64,000 nt of DNA from Opitutales bacterium (GTDB lineage Bacteria; Verrucomicrobiota; Verrucomicrobiia; Opitutales; Oceanipulchritudinaceae). The first letter of the stretch is position 1; each line of letters starts with the position of its first letter. This document shows positions 7,979 to 16,400 of this stretch, one piece after another. The notes below the pieces were generated by a model. That model saw nothing but the letters and a program-made list of their open reading frames with translations. It was not told where the DNA came from and searched no databases. The stretch covers positions 1-64,000 of the forward strand of contig JAFIGE010000004.1 of the NCBI GenBank assembly GCA_020831585.1, given 5' to 3'. The position numbers and the translations under genes were made by a program.

Positions 7979-10581
7979 TGCGACCGGGGCTCTACGCACA
8001 CCTGTGGGTGAAATTCACCTGGCGGCACTGGACGCGTGCGCCATGGCAAACGCTCACCTTTGTCGCGATCCTTGCCCTCGGCGTGGCCACATTTCTTTCC
8101 ATCCGCATGGCCACGCGGGCGGCGGTGACCAATTTCTCGGGCTTCGCGGAGGCGGTGAGCGGGGGCAGCGACTGGATGATCCAGGGGATTGCGGGCAAGC
8201 TCCCGGTGGAGGTTCTCGAGGAGCTGGAAGATCTGCTGTCGGACCTGCCCGTGCACATCCTGCCGGTGCTCGAATCCACGGGGACCTTTGTGCACACCCG
8301 GGACGGGCGCGAGGAAAGCCGGGTCCTGCGACTCCTCGGCATCGACCTCATCGGCGCGGCCAACCTCCCGCAGCGAAGTGATGAGACGCCGCTCATCGTG
8401 CGGGCGGCGGAAATCAATGAGAGCAGTATCTGGGATCTCGTGCGTGACCGCCGGGCGGCCCATGTCGCCCCCGCCTTCGCCAGCCGGGCGGGACTGGAGG
8501 CCGGCGATGTGTTCGGGCTCTTTGTCGATGACCGCAAAGAGGAACTGCGCGTGGCGAGTGTGTTGCCCGGGATGATTGGGCGCGCCCCGGTGCCCGATGC
8601 CCTTGTGGTCATGGACCTGCCGGCTTTGCAAATGCTGCTGGGGCGGGAAACGGAGATCAGCCGGGTCGAGTTTCTTGTCGAAGCGGGCAGTCGGCGGGGG
8701 GCTCACGTGGAAACGCTCCGTGAACGGCTGAGCGCGGACAACGGAAACCGTTGGGTCGGGGGGCCGCCGGAAGATGAGGCGGCGGCAGGCGAGCGCATGA
8801 CGGCCGCCTTTCGCCTGAATCTGACCGTGCTGGCCTTCATTGCCCTGCTCGTGGGCCTCTACCTGATCGCCCAGGGGATGGATGCAGCGGTCGTGCGGCG
8901 GCGGCGCGAAATCGGAATTTTGCGGTCGTTGGGGTTCACGCGGGGGATGGTCGTGCGCCTGTGGTTTGTGGAGTTGGTCGTTCTTGCCTTTGTCGGCAGT
9001 ATTCTGGGGATCCTGCTCGGTCATGCGCTCGCCCAGCTATCAGTGGGAGCCGTGTCGCAAACGGTGAATGCGCTTTATCGCGCCAGCGCGGCGGAATCGG
9101 CGACCCTCACCGCAGCGGATGTTTTCATTGGCCTCGTCCTTGGCCTCGGTGGCGGGATGATTGCCGGTTGGCTGCCGCTACGCGATGCCGCGGCCACCCC
9201 ACCCGCCCAGGTCTTGGCAAAGGGGGATTTCAGCCCGGGGCTGCACCTGCTCAGTCGCCCATGGCTTGGCTGGTTGCTTGCGGGGCTCGGCGGCATCCTC
9301 TGTCTCCTTCCCGCTCTGCCCCTTGAGGGGGGCGGGCGCTTTCCTCTCCCCGCCTACACGGCTGCGTTTCTGTGGTTGACCGGCGGAACGGTGCTTGCCG
9401 CCGCCCTCATCAGCCCCGTCGCGTGCCTGCTAATGCGGTTGCCCATCGTCCAACGATCCGCGCCCGCAAAAGTGGCGCTCTCGCGCTTGCGCCGACCGAA
9501 CAGCCGGCACCGCTTGGCCGTCGCCGGGCTTTACGTGGCGGTGGGTATGGGAGCTGCCATGACTATCCTCATCGCCAGCTTCGAGCGAACCATGCAGGAT
9601 TGGATCGCGGTGCGCTTCCAAGCCGATGTCTACATCAGCACACTGGGTCAAAGCGCGGGAGCTCAAAACCGTTTGCGGGCCGAGACCATCGCGGCCATCG
9701 CGGAGAGACCGGAAGTGCGCGCGGCCGATCCCCTTCGCTTCGAGGCCATCCGCATCGGCGGCCTCGAAACCTTTCTGGCCGCCAGCGACCTCCGCCTGCT
9801 CGGCGTGGAGCAAAACCTTCTCTGGCACACCCCGTTGCGCGCGGCGGCTGCGATTCCAGATGACGTCGACACCTGGGCCATTGCCTCCGAAAGCTTCATG
9901 CGCCGCTTCAATCAACGCGCCGGGTCCATCGTGGAAGTCCCCACCCCCTCCGGACATAAACGGGTCTACATCCGCGGCATCCAAGCCGATTACGGCAACG
10001 AACGCGGGTCCCTCCTTATTGACAGGACGGTTTTTTCCATGTGGTGGGGCGATGCCGATGCCACCAACCTCAGCCTCTTTCTTCACGATTCCACCGACCG
10101 CGACGCCTTTCTCCGCGATCTGCGAGCGGCCTTCCCGGCTTTGGCCATACGCGACAACCGGGAACTGGGCACGGTCATTCTCTCCACATTCCGGCAGACC
10201 TTTGCCGTCACCCATGCCCTGCAGCTCATCGCGCTAGGTGTGGCACTTGCCGGACTGGTCCTCGCGCTCGTCACCCTCCTTCGTGAGGGGGGGGGCTACC
10301 TGGCAACCCTCCGTTCACTCGGTTTCCGCCGAGCCGATATCGCCCAGTGTACCCTTTGGGAAGGCCTCGTTCTCGCCCTCACCGGCCTTTGCGCGGGCCT
10401 CATTCTGAGTTTCGCCCTTGGCACCCTGCTCATCTACGGCATCAACCGCCCCTCCTTTGGCTGGACCCTTCAATTCGCCATCCCGCTCACCCCTCTCGCT
10501 CTCTTCGCCCTCCTCCTCCTCGCCACCGCCGCCCTCGCCGCCCGCCTCACCGGCAACTGGGGTGCCCGCCTCGCGACATAA
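7978..10581 (+). CDS. Large FtsX-type ABC transporter permease
   Basis: An 867-residue membrane protein. An N-terminal membrane segment (about 24-40, LTFVAILALGVATF) precedes a large extracytoplasmic domain. One FtsX block (about 280-400: LTVLAFIALLVGLYLIAQG, RRREIGILRSLGFTRGMVV) follows, then mid-protein helices, a second extracytoplasmic domain and a C-terminal FtsX block (about 750-860: TLLREGGGYLATLRSLGFRR). Both blocks carry the LRSLGF coupling-helix motif. The duplicated layout resembles YbbP-like and LolC/E-like permeases. The partner ATPase is encoded immediately upstream. The cargo is unknown; lipoprotein, lipid or peptide are all possible. Confidence 0.9.
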   Translation: MRPGLYAHLWVKFTWRHWTRAPWQTLTFVAILALGVATFLSIRMATRAAVTNFSGFAEAVSGGSDWMIQGIAGKLPVEVLEELEDLLSDLPVHILPVLESTGTFVHTRDGREESRVLRLLGIDLIGAANLPQRSDETPLIVRAAEINESSIWDLVRDRRAAHVAPAFASRAGLEAGDVFGLFVDDRKEELRVASVLPGMIGRAPVPDALVVMDLPALQMLLGRETEISRVEFLVEAGSRRGAHVETLRERLSADNGNRWVGGPPEDEAAAGERMTAAFRLNLTVLAFIALLVGLYLIAQGMDAAVVRRRREIGILRSLGFTRGMVVRLWFVELVVLAFVGSILGILLGHALAQLSVGAVSQTVNALYRASAAESATLTAADVFIGLVLGLGGGMIAGWLPLRDAAATPPAQVLAKGDFSPGLHLLSRPWLGWLLAGLGGILCLLPALPLEGGGRFPLPAYTAAFLWLTGGTVLAAALISPVACLLMRLPIVQRSAPAKVALSRLRRPNSRHRLAVAGLYVAVGMGAAMTILIASFERTMQDWIAVRFQADVYISTLGQSAGAQNRLRAETIAAIAERPEVRAADPLRFEAIRIGGLETFLAASDLRLLGVEQNLLWHTPLRAAAAIPDDVDTWAIASESFMRRFNQRAGSIVEVPTPSGHKRVYIRGIQADYGNERGSLLIDRTVFSMWWGDADATNLSLFLHDSTDRDAFLRDLRAAFPALAIRDNRELGTVILSTFRQTFAVTHALQLIALGVALAGLVLALVTLLREGGGYLATLRSLGFRRADIAQCTLWEGLVLALTGLCAGLILSFALGTLLIYGINRPSFGWTLQFAIPLTPLALFALLLLATAALAARLTGNWGARLAT

Positions 10582-10904
10582 CTCCCGGACGGGGTAAACA
10601 ACTTTACGAGCGATAGGCTAAGCTTGATAGGCTAAGCTTCACGGTAAAATTTATTGACAACGCAGAGAATTGGATCTCCTGCAAGGCATGTCAAGGAATG
10701 TAAGGTAGCATGCTTCCACATTTCTACATTTTTCAACGCAAAATCTATTGACAGCCCGAAAATGGATGCAATTCGAGGGATGTGAAATTATGCGCGCAGG
10801 TGGCCGTGTGGGCTCAGCAAAAGAGATCCCGGTGGGGGAAGGCCGACTGGGGGGGGATGCCCCGCCATCAAAATCAAGACGGGGCAATGGTGGCGATCAC
10901 GCTA
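10582..10904. other. 323-base gene-free gap with tandem repeat and TTGAC motifs
   Basis: This region lies between the permease stop and the stop of the left NarL regulator, so neither gene needs a promoter here. It holds a perfect tandem 14-base repeat, GATAGGCTAAGCTT (10612-10625 and 10626-10639), and two A-rich TTGACA elements (10643-10659, with GGTAAAAT three bases before TTGACA; and 10737-10753, with CGCAAAAT three bases before TTGACA). Near the right end an inverted GCCCCG/CGGGGC pair (from about 10859) could form a weak hairpin behind the regulator gene. No convincing coding sequence was seen. Confidence 0.5.
10612..10639. repeat. Tandem direct repeat, 2 x 14 bases
   Basis: Two perfect adjacent copies of GATAGGCTAAGCTT. 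They lie directly before a GGTAAAAT-N3-TTGACA element. Function unknown; this could be slipped-strand duplication debris or a tandem protein-binding site. Confidence 0.8.
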
Positions 10905-11555
10905 TCACACAACGGGGGCGTCGACGAGGCCGAAGCCGATGGCGGCTCGAGTGAGGCCGGCGACGTTGTGGACGCTGAGCTTTTGCATGATGTGGCTGCG
11001 GTGGACGTCGGCCGTGCGCGTGCTGATTTCGAGCTTCGCGGCGATTTCCTTGGTGGTGTGGCCCTCAGCGATAAGTTGGAGAATCTCGCGTTCGCGGGAG
11101 GTGAGGCTTTCCAGGCTGCCTTCATGCTCGCCTGCCATGAGAAGCTCAGGCATGCGCTTGATAACGTCGGCACTGTAATAGCAATTGCCCGCAGCGACAG
11201 CCTGAAGGGCCTTGCGCATCTCGTCGAGGCCGGCAGACTTTTCGAGGATACCGTCCGCCTTGGTGAGGAGCACACGCTTGATCGAGCCCAGATTGAGGAT
11301 GCCGCTGAGGACGAGTGTTTTGATCTCCGGGCGCCCCTGCTTGAGGCGCTGCACGACTTCGATGCCGTTAAGACCCGGCAACTTCACATCGGTGATGAGG
11401 ATGTCCGGCTGTTCCGCGAGACAACGTTCCAGACCTTCCGCTCCGTCCCCGCTGGTTCCGAGAATCTCGAGGTCGCGCTCAGCATCGATGAGATCACAGA
11501 GGAGATCGCAAAGAAGCGTGTCGTCTTCAATTATAAATACCTTTTGGGCCGCCAT
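10905..11555 (-). CDS. NarL/FixJ-type response regulator (receiver + LuxR HTH)
   Basis: The 216-residue protein has a receiver domain with the acidic pair EDD near residue 10, the phospho-acceptor Asp at about 56 (ILITDVKLPG), Ser at about 84 (VLSG) and a conserved Lys at about 104 (ILEKSA). A LuxR-type helix-turn-helix follows (LTSREREILQLIAEGHTTKEIAAKLEISTRT). Its C-terminal end resembles that of the regulator at 17109-17813, suggesting paralogues. It is a DNA-binding transcription factor. It has its own upstream gap, which contains one member (11607-11625) of the inverted-repeat family seen before the peptide and YcaO genes, so all may belong to one regulon. Confidence 0.92.
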   Translation of the reverse strand: MAAQKVFIIEDDTLLCDLLCDLIDAERDLEILGTSGDGAEGLERCLAEQPDILITDVKLPGLNGIEVVQRLKQGRPEIKTLVLSGILNLGSIKRVLLTKADGILEKSAGLDEMRKALQAVAAGNCYYSADVIKRMPELLMAGEHEGSLESLTSREREILQLIAEGHTTKEIAAKLEISTRTADVHRSHIMQKLSVHNVAGLTRAAIGFGLVDAPVV

Positions 11556-11606
11556 CGTAATTGTGAAAGGAGGGTTTTGGAAAAGTGGGAGAGAGGTGTC
11601 CCTGAA

Positions 11607-11625
11607 CTTGGGGTAAGATGAACCC
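11607..11625. promoter_or_regulatory. Inverted-repeat site S3 upstream of NarL-type regulator
   Basis: CTTGGGGTAAGATGAACCC lies about 52 bases upstream of the regulator ATG. It matches 16 of 22 positions of the perfect palindrome S1 when its right flank is included, and keeps the CTTGGG and GAACCC arms at the same spacing. Candidate operator; the binding factor is unknown. Confidence 0.4.
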
Positions 11626-11787
11626 GACCGTCAAAGAGATCATTGGGATACCTACTTTCTTCCATCAACAAAAAAGAAACACGTAGCCAATTTATACCCA
11701 GTTTGCGCAGTGACAAGGAAGATCGGCGAAGAATCGCCTCTCTTGGACTTCCTTTTGGCAAACCGACCCTTGGCAATGAGAGATTCG

Positions 11788-12216
11788 TCAGAAGTTTGAA
11801 TGGGTATCAGCGGAGTCAAACTGATTCGTGAAGAATGCCCGAAACTCTCTTGTAATGGGTTTGTGAAAGACCTTACGAAACCCGGCAGCCAGGGCGATAT
11901 CGCGGACTGCGGGCTCAGGGTTGCTCGTGAGAAGAAAGCAGGCAACAGGGTCGAAAGTCGGCTCGGAGCGGAGGCGCTTGAGGGCTTCCGCACCCGTTTG
12001 ACCGTATCCCAGGTAAAAGTCGGAGATGAGGTAATCAATCACTTCTTCGCGAACAAGGGCCACCGCTTGTTGCAGGGTCTCGCAGGCAAAGACTTCATAA
12101 TGGTTTCGCAAAGAGAAGTAGGCCACGCGCAGGGAGGTTGGATCGTCATCCAAAATCAACACACTCGGTCGGCGAAGCTTGGGCGAAGCGGCCGCATCAT
12201 CTGGGGAAGCATTCAT
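11788..12216 (-). CDS. Receiver-only response regulator
   Basis: A 142-residue single receiver domain with a short disordered N-terminus. It has DDD near residue 24 (LILDDDPTS), the phospho-acceptor Asp at about 65 (YLISDFYLG), Thr at about 98 (FLLTSNPE) and Lys at about 118 (FHKPI), so all catalytic positions are intact. There is no output domain, so it probably relays phosphate or acts by protein-protein contact, perhaps with the HPt domain of the hybrid kinase at 13466-17104. It starts 21 bases after the YcaO-like gene and is most likely co-transcribed with it. Confidence 0.9.
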   Translation of the reverse strand: MNASPDDAAASPKLRRPSVLILDDDPTSLRVAYFSLRNHYEVFACETLQQAVALVREEVIDYLISDFYLGYGQTGAEALKRLRSEPTFDPVACFLLTSNPEPAVRDIALAAGFRKVFHKPITREFRAFFTNQFDSADTHSNF

Positions 12217-12237
12217 GGAAGGGGATTCTGTGGGGGA

Positions 12238-13194
12238 TTACGCGGCGAATTTGCCCAAAGCATTTCCGCAAACAGGTTCGAATGCGTAACGCCAGACGTG
12301 AGCGAACTGTTGCCAAGGTCCGTTGACCGGACCGTCATAGAGGAGGCGCGGAGCCGAAGCGGCTCGCCATGGGGGCATATTCAGTCGATCCCGGACGGCG
12401 AGAAATCCACGGTGAGAAGCCCTCCGCAAGAGGGCGGCTTCCGAGCCGGTGGCCTTTTCGGGGTGATCGGCATTTTCCAGAGCCGTCTCCATCCGGAGAG
12501 CTTCCAGCTTGGCGGAGAGCACGGCGGCTGTGCGCGTGCGGGCAGAGCCGGTTCCGTAGGCAGCTGCGAACACCCCTGAGTGGAGGCGGCGGATGGCCAA
12601 AACGACAAAGCCCCGATAGTCTGGCACGCGGATAAAAACGAGGGTGAATCCGTCCTCTTCCACGGCCCAGTGTTCGAAGGCACCGCTCCACCAAGAGTCG
12701 ACGGCATAGTGTTCATAAGCCTCGGCCATGGCGCGGCTTCGGGCGGATGAGGCAAAGAGACCGGGAAATGCGGCCATACCCTTCGTGCTGTCTGCAACCG
12801 GGTATCCATACCTGCCCGCGTCGGGACCGGAACGGGTCTCATAATAGGCCCATCGCTCAAGGGCTTCGGAGACGGCTTTGGCGCGGGCTTCAAACATCGT
12901 CTTACCCACCCCACTCCCGTCCGCCGCACTGAAGACGGCGGATACGGGAGAGAGGGGAGGCTTGAGGTCTGCTTTGAGCGAGACGCGACAGAGCTGCCAT
13001 GTTGCCCCGAGGTAGAGCGCCCGGCCGTGCTCTATCCGGGCTATCGGGCCATTCGCCGATCCCGCCCCGGCATAACGGAGGGGGGAGAGGTCAAGCTGCC
13101 AACGCTCAAACGCGGAACTCCTCTTCACCAACCAATCCGGACAGTCGGGCGGGTTGAGCGATGTGTGAACAGGGTCTGAGACGAGCGTTGACAT
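12238..13194 (-). CDS. YcaO-like protein (candidate ATP-dependent peptide-backbone cyclodehydratase family)
   Basis: The 318-residue protein shows the patterns I associate with YcaO domains. SGVGKTMFEARAKAVSEALERW (94-115) resembles the first ATP/Mg motif, with Glu110 and Glu113-Arg114. DSTKGMAAFPG (135-145) and then AMAEAYEHYAVDSWWSG (155-171) resemble the second acidic helix, normally LLEVIERDAxxxWW. A later segment GTGSARTRTAAVLSAKLEALR (214-234) resembles the third Glu-bearing helix. YcaO enzymes use ATP to activate backbone amides of ribosomal peptides (azoline, thioamide or amidine formation). No partner E1-like or TfuA gene is adjacent. A small secreted-peptide gene lies 63 bases upstream on the same strand and a receiver gene 21 bases downstream. 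The protein is shorter than many YcaO proteins, and family membership is by motif only. Confidence 0.6.
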   Translation of the reverse strand: MSTLVSDPVHTSLNPPDCPDWLVKRSSAFERWQLDLSPLRYAGAGSANGPIARIEHGRALYLGATWQLCRVSLKADLKPPLSPVSAVFSAADGSGVGKTMFEARAKAVSEALERWAYYETRSGPDAGRYGYPVADSTKGMAAFPGLFASSARSRAMAEAYEHYAVDSWWSGAFEHWAVEEDGFTLVFIRVPDYRGFVVLAIRRLHSGVFAAAYGTGSARTRTAAVLSAKLEALRMETALENADHPEKATGSEAALLRRASHRGFLAVRDRLNMPPWRAASAPRLLYDGPVNGPWQQFAHVWRYAFEPVCGNALGKFAA

Positions 13195-13218
13195 GGATGG
13201 CTAAACGCAGCAGCTTTT

Positions 13219-13242
13219 CTAGGGTTAAATTGCTAATTCAAG
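13219..13242. promoter_or_regulatory. Inverted-repeat site S2 upstream of the YcaO-like gene
   Basis: The left arm CTAGGGTTAAATT and the right arm TAATTCAAG lie between the peptide stop and the YcaO start, ending about 25 bases before the ATG. Compared with S1 it has a two-base insertion at the centre and a GG-to-AA change in one arm; otherwise the two sites align base for base. Candidate operator giving the YcaO gene an additional promoter or control point. Confidence 0.45.
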
Positions 13243-13257
13243 GGGTTGGCGGGGCAT

Positions 13258-13437
13258 TTAGCGCCGATCGCCGCCATTACCCCCCGCGCAATAGATGGAA
13301 AGAATGATGACGTCGTCGCTGGCATCCTGCATATCGGGGAGCACCTTCTGGGTGAGGGCGTCCGCGTGGGCGGAAAAACCAACGGTGGCAAGGGCGGAGG
13401 CTGCGAAGAGGATTGCTGTCTTTTTGAGTGTTTTCAT
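13258..13437 (-). CDS. Small secreted peptide, candidate substrate of the YcaO-like enzyme
   Basis: The 59-codon gene has a textbook Sec signal: basic MKTLKK, hydrophobic TAILFAASALATVGF, then SAHA before DA (predicted cut after residue 25). The 34-residue remainder begins DALTQKVLPDMQDAS, continues DDVIILSIYC and ends in a Gly-rich, basic tail, AGGNGGDRR. It has one cysteine (residue 50) and no lipobox. The frame runs ATG at 13437 to TAA at 13258-13260. The gene is first in a likely operon with the YcaO-like protein and a receiver. YcaO enzymes act on Cys/Ser/Thr or neighbouring amides of short ribosomal peptides, so this is a plausible precursor, but a secreted signal or structural peptide unrelated to YcaO is equally possible. 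No homologue is known to me. Confidence 0.6.
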   Translation of the reverse strand: MKTLKKTAILFAASALATVGFSAHADALTQKVLPDMQDASDDVIILSIYCAGGNGGDRR

Positions 13438-13465
13438 AGGGACACGAGTTTATCCGGTTCCGCCT

Positions 13466-16400
13466 TTGGCGTCCCGTTTCGTTTTAGCGTGTTTCCTTCT
13501 CTGGCTTGGGTTAAATTTAACCCAAGGCCTGCTGGCGCAGCCGGTGGATGGCCCGGCGCACCTACTGGCGAGGCAACTGCCGAACGCTCCGGCGGAGGAG
13601 TTGGCGGATTTGGCTGTCGCCGACGGGATTCTCTGGGTCGCGGGAAACGCCCTTCATCGCTTCCGTGAAGGTGAATGGGAGACGGTCTATGAAGAGAGCC
13701 GCATCCTGGCGTTGGAGTATGTTCCGGAGCGGGGCGAGCTGTGGTTTGCGGGGACGCAGGCCTTCGGAGTGATTGATCTAGAGACCGGGACTCATTCGAT
13801 ACTGCCCCTGATCAAAGGCTTTATCTGGGACATCGTGGCGTTGGACGGGCGTCTCTGGTATTTTGGGGGAGGCGGCTTTGGATGGATCGATTTGGAAACG
13901 CGTGCGCCCGCTCGCTTCTGGGCGGTGGATTTCTCGCCCCGCCCATTTGTCATGGGTCCATGGAGCCAGCGGGGGGAGATTCTTCTGGGCAGTGACTCCG
14001 GATTGGCAACGGTATGCCCGGAAAACGGATGGGTTCCCGTCCTGAGCCCTGCGGGGGACTTGACCGGTCAGCTGATTACATGGGCTCAACCGATTCCGGA
14101 AGGCGGATATTTTCTCGGTTCATCTTCCGGAGCCTTCCAATGGGACGGCATGCCGGAAGGCACGGTTTCTCTGGTGCAGACAAAATCGGATCAATTTACC
14201 CGGGGCATCAACAACGCACATACATGGGGCCGCATTTCCGCCATCGTGGATTTTCCTATCGGCATCGCCCTGTGGGACGGGGATCAGGCAGCCTTCACTG
14301 GCGTATCCAATGACAAAAACGGTTTGCTAATCGGGGATATCTATAAGGTTGGGGGGCACGGACCCGATGTCTACTTGTTGGGCAGCCACGGCATCGCCCG
14401 GGTGGACCTGAAGGACGCGGCACGTTTTTTCCCGGGGGATGAAGTCTTACGGGGTGCCTCTCTCCGCTATGGATTTTTTCATGAAGGAACGGCCCATGTC
14501 TTTCCCGTTGACTCGGCGGCCCCCAATGATCGGCTCCTCCGGCTCAGCACGGACCATTGGACAGTCGAGCGGCTGCCAGCGCAGCCCTTCAGCGCAGGGG
14601 TGGATACAGGAGGGCACCTCAGTTACACGACCTTGCACCACCGCAAACGCTTTATCAACGGGGCTTGGGAACAGCAAAACCTCGGCACGGCGGTGCGCTC
14701 CGTCCTTTGGACCCCGCGTGGCGGATTTGCCACCGACCCGGATCATCTTCACGCATTAAGCTCCGACGGCGCGCTGCGCATCCTCACCGAAGCCGGACCC
14801 TCCGACCGCTTAATCAGTTGGATTGATGACAGCCTTTTGGCGGTGGACCACGAACACCGGCCGGTCATTTTCCGCTCACGCGGGGCCGCTTGGTCGCGGG
14901 AACGCCTTGCCGGCTCATTGGGAAATCGCGCTGTCTCCAGTGCAGCGGTTTCCGGCGGAGCCTATGTTGCGACCGAAGGCGGCGACCTCTTTTTCGTCGA
15001 CCATCGGGGTGCGCGGGCGATCCAGCTTGCTCCTCAATGGATCGCGCGCGCCGTCGCCGCAAAAGATAGCGAAGTCTGCGTTATTCTGCACCACACCGAA
15101 TCCGGAAAAAATGCTTTGGCATCGTGGAACGCGGCGGGTGAATCGAGCATGTGGCGCGTCCGTCAGCTGAATCTCATCGGAAAGCCGGGGATGGTCTTCA
15201 CCGATGAGCGCCAGATCGGCTTGGCGGGGGACGGCGGCATTTTGATTCTACCCTTGGCTGAGCTGGAAAGAGTCTCCCCCCCAGCGCCTAACTTTGCCTT
15301 GATCCACGGGACGGCTGCCGTGTCGGGCGCACGGCTTCCTTACGGTACCCAACGCCTCAGCCTCACCGTGACCAACGCCGCAGATCTGCTCCCCGCCTAC
15401 ATTCAATTCCGGGTGAACGGGGGAGAGTGGCAGGCCCTCCACGGAGAAAACGCCACCATCCAAGTCGGGGGTCATGGATCATTCCGGATCGAAACGCGTA
15501 TGCTTCTGCCCAATGGCGTGGCCATCGAATCGCCGCAGTCCATCCATTTCCGGATTTCACCGCCGTGGTATCAACAACCGCTCGTGCAACTGGCGACCCT
15601 CCTTTTCTTCGCCCTGGCCATCACCGGCGGCGTGCGCTGGCGCATTGCCAGCCTGAACCGTATGAACACGTGGCTGCGGGAAACCGTCGATTCGAAAACG
15701 CGTGAACTCGAAGCCGCCACAGCGGCGCGCACCAACTTCCTTGCCGGCATCTCGCACGATGTGCGCAACCCCCTCAACGGTGTCCTCCTCCTCGCCGATT
15801 CCCTTGCCATGGATCCACCGAGAGACCCCCTTGACAATCGCCTCCGTGAGCTGAAGGACCTCGGAATGGTCGTGGACCGCATGCTCGGCGAAGTGCTCGA
15901 TTTCTCATCCATCGACCACAAGTCCATTCCCTTGAACCCCTCGCCAGTGACCCTCGGCGAAATCATCGACGCCGCCGTGAGCCAAAACCAATGGATTCTC
16001 AGCCGCTCCCTCATCAACCTGACAACCCGCCTCACTTCCCACGAACGCCGCTTCGCGATTCAAGCGGATTTCAGTTGGCTCGTGCAAATTCTCTCCAACC
16101 TGCTCATTAACGCCGTCCATTACTCGCAGACCGAGCGCGTGGAGATCGGTGCGCGCATCCTCTCTGAAGGAGAAGCCACTGCTGTAGTGGAGTTTTCAGT
16201 ACGGGACTGGGGTGTGGGCATTGATCCCTCGGAGAGCGAACTCATCTTTGACCGCTTCGTCCGGGGCGAACGCGGTATTGAAAGCGGCCACCACGGCACG
16301 GGTCTCGGCCTCGCCATTTCGCGTGAAGTGATGCGGGCCATGGGCGGCGAACTGCGTTTGGAGAAAAACGATCCCCATGGGGCCGCTTTCTTCATCACCC

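Noticed and set aside
10654-10753. TTGACA boxes at 10654 and 10748 as classical promoters
   Set aside because: No -10-like hexamer at 16-18 bases downstream and no gene on that strand to drive; kept only as a recurring motif.
10782-11621. 279-codon plus-strand frame across the left NarL regulator
   Set aside because: It is antisense to a clear response regulator with intact motifs and shows no domain of its own.
11724-11738. GGCGA-AGAA-TCGCC hairpin behind the receiver-only gene
   Set aside because: Short stem without a T-run on the minus strand; not enough for a terminator call.
13295-13465. ATG at 13295 as kinase start
   Set aside because: It would run through the antisense peptide gene and place 57 unrelated residues before a good signal peptide that begins at the TTG at 13466.
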